Shown one piece after another: positions 7,598 through 15,253 of a stretch of 64,000 nt of DNA. Position 1 is the stretch's first letter, and every line of letters starts with the position of its first letter. The notes below the pieces were generated by a model. It did no database searches. It was not told the DNA's origin and saw nothing but the letters and a program-made list of their open reading frames with translations. This DNA is from Bacteroidales bacterium (GTDB lineage Bacteria; Bacteroidota; Bacteroidia; Bacteroidales; UBA932). The stretch is from contig JAFTFV010000025.1 of NCBI GenBank assembly GCA_017458265.1, forward strand, positions 18,558 to 82,557, written 5' to 3'. The translations under genes were made by a program, and so were the position numbers.

Positions 7598-8965
7598 ATG
7601 CTTTTAGCATTCCTCATATCGCTCTTATTCATGCTGCTGTCCTCCCCAACAGCTGAAGCCAACGTGCTTCTGACCGTACAGAATTCCGTGATGGTCGGAG
7701 ACATCGTGAAGGTTACCCATGCCCAGCTTCATTTCCGTTGGGACAACACCACTTACGACAGTGACTATCTGGACAATTCGGAGGCTGCAACCAAGCTTGT
7801 AGACCTCCTGAAGGCCATGGGGCCGGAGAGCATCGACTCTGTGAGCGTGGTGGCTTATGCATCGCCTGAGGGCGTCTATGAGCACAATATGATGCTGAGC
7901 AGGAAGAGGGCGGCGGAGTTCTCCAGGGCCCTGAAACCCAAGCTTGGCAATATGGGATTCCCCGTGAACGTGCGCCCCGGCGGCGAGTCATGGGCCCTTC
8001 TTGTAGAGCGCGTCAAGGCGGATTCCACCATGTCAGAAACGGCCAGGAAACGTGTCCTGGACCAGATTGCAGACAACTCCATTAGCGTTGCAACCCGCAA
8101 ATGGCGCTTCATGCACGGCAGCCTTGGTGCCACCAGGGAAGAAGGCGACGTGTATCACTACATCCTTGTGAACCACTACCGGTTCCTCCGCTGTCTGGAT
8201 ATTCACATCCATTACAAAGAGGCAGAGATTTCTCCACTCGCTTCACTCGGTCGAAATGACAAGGAAGACATTGTCAGTCCTGTCGACACTACTGTCATTC
8301 CAGACAGCCCTTCCGTTGCGAAGGACACGACTGCTGTCATTCCGGGCATTCCTGCTGTCATTCCGAGCGAAGTCCAGGAATCTCCCCGTCGGCCTGTCCT
8401 TGGTATAAGCACCAACATCCCTTACGACATTACCTGGATACCGCAGTACGGGCTTACAAGCGTGCCGTCGTTCAGCGTGGAGTACTATCCGGCAAAGGGT
8501 AAGTACACCTTCGGGGCAGACCTGGAACTCTCGCACTGGCTGCATCCGGACGAGCACCGCTACAATCAGATCCATAACCTCACGCTGTGGGGAAGGCGGT
8601 ATTTCAAGCGCACGGAAGACCGTTTCAAGGGCGCATATCTCCTTGCAAACGTCAATGCGGCGGAGTACGGCATCGGCATGAATGCCGGAAAGGGCTGGGT
8701 GGGAGAAGGCATCGGCGCATCGGCTGGAGGCGGCTGGAAGGTGTATATCGGCAAGCATTTCTTCCTGGATATGGGAGGGGCGCTGGGGCTGTTCTATTCC
8801 TGGTACGACCCTTATGTCTGGGGCAACGATGCCACCGGACGGTATTATTATGACTATGCCGGAGCCCCTGAAGACTTTGTGAAGAGGTCCAAGAGGCTGG
8901 TGTGGTTTGGCCCGACGAGGGTTTATTTCTCCGTCGGCATTGATTTTTACGGGAAGAGAAGATGA
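7598..8965 (+). CDS. OmpA-like plus DUF3575 outer-membrane protein, first gene of the fimbrial operon
   Basis: A 455-residue protein with a short signal peptide (MLLAFLISLLFMLLSSPTAEA). Residues about 60-200 have an OmpA/peptidoglycan-associated pattern (VVAYASPEGVYEHNMMLSRK). From about residue 268 the DUF3575 domain reads LGISTNIPYDITWIPQYGLT and ends in beta-strand-rich sequence (ARVYFSVGIDFYGKR-like), consistent with an outer-membrane barrel. DUF3575 genes typically head fimbrillin clusters in Bacteroidales, as here. Residues about 210-263 between the two parts are translated from dispersed repeats (SPLASLGRNDKE ... VIPSEVQESPR) and are not family sequence. The next gene starts in a 4-bp ATGA overlap. 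Confidence 0.82.
   Translation: MLLAFLISLLFMLLSSPTAEANVLLTVQNSVMVGDIVKVTHAQLHFRWDNTTYDSDYLDNSEAATKLVDLLKAMGPESIDSVSVVAYASPEGVYEHNMMLSRKRAAEFSRALKPKLGNMGFPVNVRPGGESWALLVERVKADSTMSETARKRVLDQIADNSISVATRKWRFMHGSLGATREEGDVYHYILVNHYRFLRCLDIHIHYKEAEISPLASLGRNDKEDIVSPVDTTVIPDSPSVAKDTTAVIPGIPAVIPSEVQESPRRPVLGISTNIPYDITWIPQYGLTSVPSFSVEYYPAKGKYTFGADLELSHWLHPDEHRYNQIHNLTLWGRRYFKRTEDRFKGAYLLANVNAAEYGIGMNAGKGWVGEGIGASAGGGWKVYIGKHFFLDMGGALGLFYSWYDPYVWGNDATGRYYYDYAGAPEDFVKRSKRLVWFGPTRVYFSVGIDFYGKRR
8225..8385. repeat. Dispersed repeat pair, in frame inside the DUF3575 gene
   Basis: A left arm (8225-8262, gagatttctccactcgcttc...) and a right arm (8354-8385, ctgtcattccgagcgaagtc...) are inverted copies of the unit seen at 2053-2158. 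Three shorter ctgtcattcc fragments lie between them. The block encodes about 54 residues without a stop. Confidence 0.82.
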
Positions 8966-10086
8966 AGGGAAGGGGCCTCATACTGATTGTCGTTACTGCC
9001 TTGATCATGGGCGGCTGCCGGATTGAGCCTCCGCTGTTTCTGAGGCATGCGGTGGCTACCGAGCTGCAGCTTGAGACGAAGGTGGACGTGCAGGTGATGT
9101 GGCAGGTGAACTGGGAGGCGGCATGGAAGTTCGGCTGGGACGTTTCCATGTACGGACCGCTCGGATATCGGCTTCCGGCCAGCATGAGGGCACATGTCTA
9201 CAGCCACGATGCCTCCGGCGATGCGCGCTCCCACAGCGTCTACAACTTCGTCGGAGACTACACCACCTTCGACGTCTTTGTGGGCGAGCATGACTTCCTC
9301 TTCCACAACAACGACTCCGAGGCCGTCCAGTTCCGCTCCGACGGCGACCTTGCCGACATCCACGCCTTCACGCGCGACATTTCCTCCGGCCTGAGGTCAT
9401 CCTCCCCGGTGTATACCATGGCCCAGAAGGCCCGCGGGGCCGATACCAAGGCCAATGACGAAGAGCTGAATGAGCCCGTCTCCCTTCAGCCGGACGGCCT
9501 GTTCTCAGTGTTCGTGAGAGACTACTACATCTCCGACAACCTTGAAGACTACGTTTACGAAAGGGGCCGGTACGTGCTCAAGATGGAGCATGAGCTCACC
9601 CCTGTAACATATATTTACCTGTTCCAGGTGACGCTGCTGCACAATGAGGGCAGGGTTATCGGCAGCAGCGGCGGTGCGGCCCTTACCGGCATGGCGGGCG
9701 GCGCAGACCTCATGGACCGCATGGCCTGGACATCAACCGTTTCCGTGCCGATGGACGTCTACATGGACAAGGTCCAGGACATGCTGGGCGCGAAGGTGTT
9801 CAGCTTCGGCATCCCCGGCTGCAACGCCTACGACCCCGGAAGTGTTGCCGCGGCCCCTGCCGGGAAGCACTATTTTGTGCTCAACGTCACCTATGTGAAC
9901 GGAACATACAAGAACATCAGGATTGATGTGACCGACGAGGTTCGCGCCCTCCCGCTTGGCGGAGTCATCCCCCTGGAGCTGGACGTGAACGACTTCCCGC
10001 CTGAAGGCGGCACCGGAGGCGGCGGCTTCAGCGCCCTTGTGGGTGACTGGAACGAAGAAACCGGAAGTACAACGATTATAAACTGA
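8962..10086 (+). CDS. DUF5119-type fimbrial-cluster lipoprotein
   Basis: A 374-residue lipoprotein: MKGRGLILIVVTALIMGGCR places the lipid-carrying Cys at residue 19. The N-terminal VQVMWQVNWEAAWKFGWD and the overall architecture agree with the DUF5119 proteins that follow DUF3575 genes in Bacteroidales fimbrillin operons. I assign it mainly from that context and the lipoprotein character. A Gly-rich stretch (GGTGGGGFSALVGDW) is near the C-terminus. It overlaps the previous gene by 4 bp, so translation is probably coupled. It is likely an envelope accessory or assembly protein for the fimbria, with no known enzymatic motif. Confidence 0.7.
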   Translation: MKGRGLILIVVTALIMGGCRIEPPLFLRHAVATELQLETKVDVQVMWQVNWEAAWKFGWDVSMYGPLGYRLPASMRAHVYSHDASGDARSHSVYNFVGDYTTFDVFVGEHDFLFHNNDSEAVQFRSDGDLADIHAFTRDISSGLRSSSPVYTMAQKARGADTKANDEELNEPVSLQPDGLFSVFVRDYYISDNLEDYVYERGRYVLKMEHELTPVTYIYLFQVTLLHNEGRVIGSSGGAALTGMAGGADLMDRMAWTSTVSVPMDVYMDKVQDMLGAKVFSFGIPGCNAYDPGSVAAAPAGKHYFVLNVTYVNGTYKNIRIDVTDEVRALPLGGVIPLELDVNDFPPEGGTGGGGFSALVGDWNEETGSTTIIN

Positions 10087-10094
10087 TCCCCCCC

Positions 10095-10125
10095 CTGTCA
10101 TTCCGAGCGAAATCGAGGAATCTCA
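10095..10125. repeat. Intergenic copy of the dispersed ctgtcattccgagcg repeat
   Basis: ctgtcattccgagcgaaatc followed by gaggaatctca is a single unpaired unit, 9 bp after the DUF5119 stop and before the first fimbrillin. It is the cleanest copy in the window and defines the unit. Confidence 0.85.
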
Positions 10126-10170
10126 AAATAAAACATATATAAACAAACAATTATTAACCATTTAATTTAA

Positions 10171-11202
10171 ATGCGTATGAAAAAATTAATCATTCTGGCC
10201 GCGGCCGCCATTGCAGCCGTCGCCTGCAGCAGGACCTTCGACACAGCTCCTGCAAAAGAGCAAGCCATCGGTTTCGGCACCTGGGCTGACCAGCTCACTA
10301 AAGCCAGGGCCGCCGGTGCAAGCACCTTCGGTGCTGGTGATTCTTTCAACGTCGAGGGTTTCAAGACTCTCTCCGGCTCTCCTGTAACCGTGTTCAATGA
10401 CGTTACGGTTTCTACCACCAACGGTTCAACCTGGACCTATGAGAACACCCGTTTCTGGGATAAAAACGCTACCGGCTACACCTTCTTCGCCGTTTCCTCT
10501 CCTAACACTACTCTTACATTTGAGGCAAACGGTACTATTGCCGCTACGGCTGTTACATTCTCTGGAGAGAATAATGACATCCTCCTTGCCGACCAGGTCG
10601 ATGTAGCCCCTGCTAATTTTACCAACACCCCGGTTAATTTGAATTTCAAGCACATCGGTTCCCTTGTTGACCTCAAGGTAAAGAAATCTGCCGAACTGAA
10701 CACTGCCAATGCCACAGTCGCCATCACAGGTATTACACTCGAAGGTATTTCGGATGAAGCTACTGTTGCTGTCACCGGTTACACCACCAAAGTTCCCACT
10801 GTTGCTTGGGATAATCTCGATAATGCCGATAACTCAACTTACGGGATCACAAGCGGGTATGTAGACTGTACTCTTCCCACCAATGTAGGAACCGCCGGTG
10901 ACAATCTAATCAACACTCTGGTAGTTATCCCTCAGGAACTTACCGACACCAAGATTCTGAAGATCTCCTACAAAATCACTGATGCAGCAGGCAACGTCAA
11001 TACTTACAGTAATGTTGAAGTCAAACTCAATAAGTTTGATGGGGATGATGATACTGAAAACGGTCCTTCCGATTTCATTACTTCCTGGGAAGCAGGCAAG
11101 CACTATATCTATACTCTCACGATTGATGCCAATACAATCAACTTCTCTGGTTCAATCACTGACTGGGATGTTGTCAACGGCTATCACTACCTGCTGAACT
11201 AA
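10171..11202 (+). CDS. Fimbrillin family lipoprotein 1 (candidate shaft subunit)
   Basis: A 343-residue protein with a lipoprotein signal (KKLIILAAAAIAAVACS, Cys 19) and then the fimbrillin pattern: QAIGFGTWADQLTKARAAG, with a TKA site at 43-45, and two beta-rich domains containing VTFSGENNDILLADQ and LNFKHIGSLVDLKV. Family members are exported as lipoproteins, clipped by a protease after a basic residue near position 45-50, and polymerised by strand exchange into fimbriae. The start could equally be the second ATG (10177, MKKL). A 108-bp hairpin element begins 9 bp after the stop, setting this subunit apart from the rest of the operon. It is the most AT-rich gene of the cluster and probably the most highly expressed subunit (inference). 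Confidence 0.85.
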   Translation: MRMKKLIILAAAAIAAVACSRTFDTAPAKEQAIGFGTWADQLTKARAAGASTFGAGDSFNVEGFKTLSGSPVTVFNDVTVSTTNGSTWTYENTRFWDKNATGYTFFAVSSPNTTLTFEANGTIAATAVTFSGENNDILLADQVDVAPANFTNTPVNLNFKHIGSLVDLKVKKSAELNTANATVAITGITLEGISDEATVAVTGYTTKVPTVAWDNLDNADNSTYGITSGYVDCTLPTNVGTAGDNLINTLVVIPQELTDTKILKISYKITDAAGNVNTYSNVEVKLNKFDGDDDTENGPSDFITSWEAGKHYIYTLTIDANTINFSGSITDWDVVNGYHYLLN

Positions 11203-11211
11203 GGTGGGAAG

Positions 11212-11319
11212 CGTGAAATGTAATAGGTTGAATGTTAATGGGCTACGCGAAAGGCTCCAGGGGAAAATGACTGGAGCGAAATGCGTAAATCATTGATGGT
11301 TAGAGGATTGCATTTCACG
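11212..11319. repeat. 108-bp inverted-end hairpin element, copy C
   Basis: It starts CGTGAAATGTAA and ends TTGCATTTCACG, near-perfect inverted ends. The exact centre carries the stem GCTCCAG/CTGGAGC around a 10-nt loop, flanked by TACGC/GCGTA pairing. Length, end sequences, loop length and stem position match the elements at 24026-24133 and 27234-27341, although the stem bases differ. It fills the gap between two fimbrillin genes. Confidence 0.8.
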
Positions 11320-11327
11320 GTAGCGAT

Positions 11328-12380
11328 ATGAAAAAACCAAGCATCATACGCATTGCGGCAGCTGCGGCGGGCGCCCTGCTAATAGTGGCAGGGTGCGCCG
11401 TGCGGCTGGACCCGGCAGAGGGAACCGGTGGCGAGGCCATCGGCTTCACCGCCGGGTCTGCCCTGCTGCGTGATGATGCAACCAAAGCACCGCTCACCAC
11501 ACCTGTCCACCTGGGTGTATTCTGCTACAAGCAGCCAGGAACGGTTGGCTCGCCCGGGGCATGGAACGCTACGCGAAAGCCTGACTATATGTTCAATCTG
11601 GACGTAAACTTCGACGGCTCGTCGTATAGCTATTCTCCTGTCCAATACTGGCCGTCACCGGAGACAACTTTGAGCTTTTGGGCATATAGCCCTAGAACTG
11701 AGACGCCGGACCTTCTGGTAAGAAACGGCTCCGCCGCTTTCACAAGCGCATCTTCCGGTATTCCAGATATACGCTACACTACCGACGGGCACACTGATTT
11801 CATGGTATCCGACCTTGTGAAGAACCAGACCTATGCCACCAATTCGGGGCTCGTTACCCTGCCATTTGGGCATGCCATGTCCAAGGTGGACGTCAATGTG
11901 AACAAGCAGGACCCCACTTCCAAGTATACGGTTACCTTGAAGGCTGTCAGTTTTAATGGTATATATCAGACCGGTACCATCAGATGGGATACCTCGCTTG
12001 AGACCTGGGACTGGGCAAGCTGGAGCGGACTAAGGCAGAACCTCACAGTTTGGGAAGACGATCCTGACGATGATTCTGATGACATGATCCTTACTGCTTC
12101 AAACCAGGCTCTTCCGGGAGTTATGCCGCTGCCACAGAGTCTGACGGATGCATCGGCAAGGCTCCACGTGGAGTTCAGCGTTTCGTATGAGGGCATCTTG
12201 CACGAACGTTTAACTACACGCGAGGTCCTGCTCTCGAAGGTATTCGAGGATGCCGGAGCTGCCTGGAGCAAGAATTCACACTACACTCTGAACATTACGA
12301 TCTCTCCTGATGACCCTATCGAATTTACTGTGAGCTGGTCTGACTGGGGCGATGTATACAACTTCCACATAACTGATTAG
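11328..12380 (+). CDS. Fimbrillin family lipoprotein 2
   Basis: A 350-residue lipoprotein (signal IAAAAAGALLIVAGC, Cys 23). It has the same N-terminal layout as its neighbours: EAIGFTAGSALLRDDATKAP, with the TK processing-type site at 52-53. Later LVTLPFGHAMSKVDVNV matches the fimbrillin segment with FKHxxxxVDV character, and the end WSDWGDVYNFHITD is typical of the family. It is probably a minor or alternative fimbrial subunit exported to the outer membrane. It starts 8 bp after element C, and the next gene begins two bases after its stop. Confidence 0.8.
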   Translation: MKKPSIIRIAAAAAGALLIVAGCAVRLDPAEGTGGEAIGFTAGSALLRDDATKAPLTTPVHLGVFCYKQPGTVGSPGAWNATRKPDYMFNLDVNFDGSSYSYSPVQYWPSPETTLSFWAYSPRTETPDLLVRNGSAAFTSASSGIPDIRYTTDGHTDFMVSDLVKNQTYATNSGLVTLPFGHAMSKVDVNVNKQDPTSKYTVTLKAVSFNGIYQTGTIRWDTSLETWDWASWSGLRQNLTVWEDDPDDDSDDMILTASNQALPGVMPLPQSLTDASARLHVEFSVSYEGILHERLTTREVLLSKVFEDAGAAWSKNSHYTLNITISPDDPIEFTVSWSDWGDVYNFHITD

Positions 12381-12381
12381 G

Positions 12382-13434
12382 ATGAAACTGTGTCGCTTCA
12401 TATTTGGCTTCTGCCTGATTCCTGTGCTGCTTTGCGGCTGCAGGAAGGAGAAGGCTTTACCCGTAGGGCCTAAGCCTATAGCCTTTTCTGCTGGAGTTTC
12501 GATGCAGACCAAGGCGCTCAAGCCGGATGATCCAGGCATTCTTCTGACTGTGGGCAACCAGGCCAGTATCTTCTGCACCAGGGTGGAAGAACCGGAGTCC
12601 AGGCAGATTATCAACAACCGCGTCCTGCAATGCGATGCCGTGCCGGATCCGTCCACTCCGGCAAATCCTCTGAGCAGTGTGTGGAACTACAATCCAGTAG
12701 AGTACTGGGAAGACAGCGGCGACTACTATTTTACCGGTGTATTCCCTTACTCCGGCGACAATATCTCGATAGACAACACCTACTATCTGAACGTGCGTTA
12801 CCTGGCCGGGTCCAACATCGACCTGATGGTTGCAAGGGCATACAGGGACGCGGCGGTCAATACAGACCCCGTTCCGCTTGAGTTCAAGCACACCACAGCG
12901 GCCGTGCGTATCCTGTTCGGCAAGGCGTCCGATTCCCCGTCAGACAATTATGCGCTCACCGATTTCCGGCTTGAAAGCCTGAATGCTTCCGGGACGTTCA
13001 AGGTTCTTACCCGCCTAAATACGGCAGGTATCGCGGCGGACCCCATTTCCCCGTCCAACTGGACCAGCGGTTCTCCCGCAACCCTGGCAACTTGGTCGGC
13101 AGAATCTGATGGAGACCGTATTTCGATACCCCATCCGGCCGATTCTGACGATCCCGACGGATATGTCCAGATGGGATGGTACTACATGATTCCTCAGGCG
13201 CTGAACGGGGAGTCGGCCATTCGTTTCTCCATTGTCTACAATAACGAAGACCCTGTGGAGACTGTGCTGAGCATCACTGACCGTGATGGAATCCCCGGGG
13301 CGGACAGCTGGATTCCGAACTGCGTCTACAACTACTACATCACGCTCTCTCAGAGCGGACTCAATCTTAAGGTAAAGACCACTCCATGGGATGAAGTACA
13401 GGTCAATACCGACGATATCATGTTTGAAGGATGA
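12382..13434 (+). CDS. Fimbrillin family lipoprotein 3
   Basis: A 350-residue lipoprotein (MKLCRFIFGFCLIPVLLCGC, lipidated Cys about 20). The KPIAFSAGVSMQTKALKPDD segment places a TKA site at 43-45. The domain sequence PLEFKHTTAAVRILFG is the classic fimbrillin FKH block, and the end LKVKTTPWDEVQVNTDDIMF fits a final beta strand. It is likely a fimbrial subunit or shaft adaptor. It is flanked by a 1-bp gap upstream and a 4-bp ATGA overlap downstream, so it lies inside one operon. Confidence 0.8.
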   Translation: MKLCRFIFGFCLIPVLLCGCRKEKALPVGPKPIAFSAGVSMQTKALKPDDPGILLTVGNQASIFCTRVEEPESRQIINNRVLQCDAVPDPSTPANPLSSVWNYNPVEYWEDSGDYYFTGVFPYSGDNISIDNTYYLNVRYLAGSNIDLMVARAYRDAAVNTDPVPLEFKHTTAAVRILFGKASDSPSDNYALTDFRLESLNASGTFKVLTRLNTAGIAADPISPSNWTSGSPATLATWSAESDGDRISIPHPADSDDPDGYVQMGWYYMIPQALNGESAIRFSIVYNNEDPVETVLSITDRDGIPGADSWIPNCVYNYYITLSQSGLNLKVKTTPWDEVQVNTDDIMFEG

Positions 13435-15245
13435 CAAGAAAGGCATTACTCATAGCTTTGGCACTGGCCACTGTGGCTGTCTGCTCCTGCTTAAAGGAAC
13501 AGGCTCAGGGACAGTTGCCTGAAGGCTATGGCGGAATCAGCCTCAGGCTTGACTCCGGCAGCGCCGTGCGTCTTGAGACCAAGGGCGATGCCGAAGACCT
13601 TGCCGACGGGCTCCAGTTCAAAAATGTCCTCGTCATTCTTGAGAACAGCAGCCATAAAGTTGCCGGAATAGTTTATAAGACATATCCGTACGTACCAGGC
13701 GTGGATGACCTGCAAGATGCAGAAGGCGCATCTTCCGTTGCCGAGGACGTGATTCACTTCGACCACCTTCTCCCCGGAACTTACAGCATATACGCTTATG
13801 CCAATATTGACGCTACAGTATGGCAGGAGGGAACGGCGCTCATATCGGCCCAGGAAAAGGTTCTGAGCGTCGGAGACGACTTCTCGAGCTTTGCCGACCG
13901 CGAACTTTCCAGCCTCTCCGCCGCGGGAAGCGATGTGCCCGGAGCCCCATCGGCCTCGATGCTCTTGACAGGCAAGGTCAACAGCGTGCCGGTAGGTCTG
14001 AATATCGTGGAGACCTCTGTCGACCTTCTGCGTCCGGTTGTCAGATTCAGGGTGACAGTCCGTAACCACACCGCGTTCCCAGTTACGGTGGAGGACCTTT
14101 CATTCAGCTATTTCAGCCCGGACAAGGCTTATCTCATCGACCATAGGGATGCTTCTGGTCTCCCAGTAGTCCCGGATGGTGTGACATATCGTGCATTGCC
14201 GGAATACCCCATCCTGTCCGGTTCTCCTGAGACAGTAGCCGCCGAAAGCGAAGCGGTGGTCTATCAGACCCTGCTTTACGAGAATGCCTATCCGAACGAG
14301 TACAAAATCTTCTCTACGATGTCACTGGACAGATCGTCCGAGTTGCTTTCATCTCTGGAAATGGGTCTGGGAGGCAGGGACTTCGGGGTTGTTGATTATG
14401 GAATCCTTGATGCGATGGGCGATGGCGAATCCGTGGATGTGCTGGTGGTGAATCCTCGAAGTGTAACGCGGTCCGGACGTCTCTATTATGGGATAGGCGA
14501 TACAGGTTTGGCCTGGGAGAGTTGCGGCTACGACTCCTACGACAAGTTCTTCGCAAGGGCACAGGCCATTTACAACGAAGAAGCTTCTCACTCTTATAGC
14601 GGCTTTACTTACACTGGAGTAAACAGCAATTCGTCCGGACTTGCAGGATGGACAGGCAACTCTGACGATAATTATCTTACCAGCGATACCGGAAGCACCG
14701 GAGCCGGCATCACCTTCCACTACGCAGGTGCCCGAAGCCGTTATTTCCGCAGGCTTTCGAAATTGAATGGATTATATACGCTTGACGGACTTGCCATCGA
14801 CGGGTCCGGCTCTTCGTCTATTTCCGGAGTAAGTATCCAGCAGGGCACCAATGTCAGCGGCAGATTTGCCAAAGACATAAAAAACGCCCAGCTCATTAAT
14901 TTTGTCAACAGCGATACGGGTCAGCACTTGAAATCTGACTGCCAGTATAATTCGGGCGATGCCAATGTCGCGAAGAAATCAAGACTTATCTGGGAAGATG
15001 CGGGCAGCAGCACCCAGGACCATCAGTTCATGCTTTTTGGCAAATACTACGCCGGCGCGCTGCTAAAGCGCATGCTCAAGGACAACAACAAGGAAGTACC
15101 GCTCACCTATATGTCCCGTAACGAAGACATCAACGTGGTGCTCAACGTTTATTACTCTGACCAGGAAGGAGAGATCACCTTCGAAGTTGACAATTCCACA
15201 TGGAACGATGCCGGGGCCACAACCTCAGAACACACTTTTAACTGA
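13431..15245 (+). CDS. FimB/Mfa2-like fimbrial lipoprotein (anchor or adaptor)
   Basis: A 604-residue lipoprotein (LALATVAVCSC, Cys about 20). The N-terminal third resembles FimB/Mfa2-type proteins: ISLRLDSGSAVRLETKG (TK at 50-51) and LLPGTYSIYAYANIDATVW. A second beta-rich domain follows (RPVVRFRVTVRNHTAFPVTV). The C-terminal half is a long region of unknown type ending EGEITFEVDNSTWNDAG. In the family such proteins anchor or cap the fimbria. The start overlaps the third fimbrillin by 4 bp, and the large tip-like gene begins 8 bp downstream. The family assignment rests on pattern and context. Confidence 0.65.
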   Translation: MTRKALLIALALATVAVCSCLKEQAQGQLPEGYGGISLRLDSGSAVRLETKGDAEDLADGLQFKNVLVILENSSHKVAGIVYKTYPYVPGVDDLQDAEGASSVAEDVIHFDHLLPGTYSIYAYANIDATVWQEGTALISAQEKVLSVGDDFSSFADRELSSLSAAGSDVPGAPSASMLLTGKVNSVPVGLNIVETSVDLLRPVVRFRVTVRNHTAFPVTVEDLSFSYFSPDKAYLIDHRDASGLPVVPDGVTYRALPEYPILSGSPETVAAESEAVVYQTLLYENAYPNEYKIFSTMSLDRSSELLSSLEMGLGGRDFGVVDYGILDAMGDGESVDVLVVNPRSVTRSGRLYYGIGDTGLAWESCGYDSYDKFFARAQAIYNEEASHSYSGFTYTGVNSNSSGLAGWTGNSDDNYLTSDTGSTGAGITFHYAGARSRYFRRLSKLNGLYTLDGLAIDGSGSSSISGVSIQQGTNVSGRFAKDIKNAQLINFVNSDTGQHLKSDCQYNSGDANVAKKSRLIWEDAGSSTQDHQFMLFGKYYAGALLKRMLKDNNKEVPLTYMSRNEDINVVLNVYYSDQEGEITFEVDNSTWNDAGATTSEHTFN

Positions 15246-15253
15246 TTGCCGTG

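Noticed and set aside
11212-11319. 108-bp elements as integron attC sites
   Set aside because: Size and symmetry are suggestive, but the R'/R'' boxes (GTTRRRY and RYYYAAC) are absent, no integron integrase is near, and A and B look like terminators.
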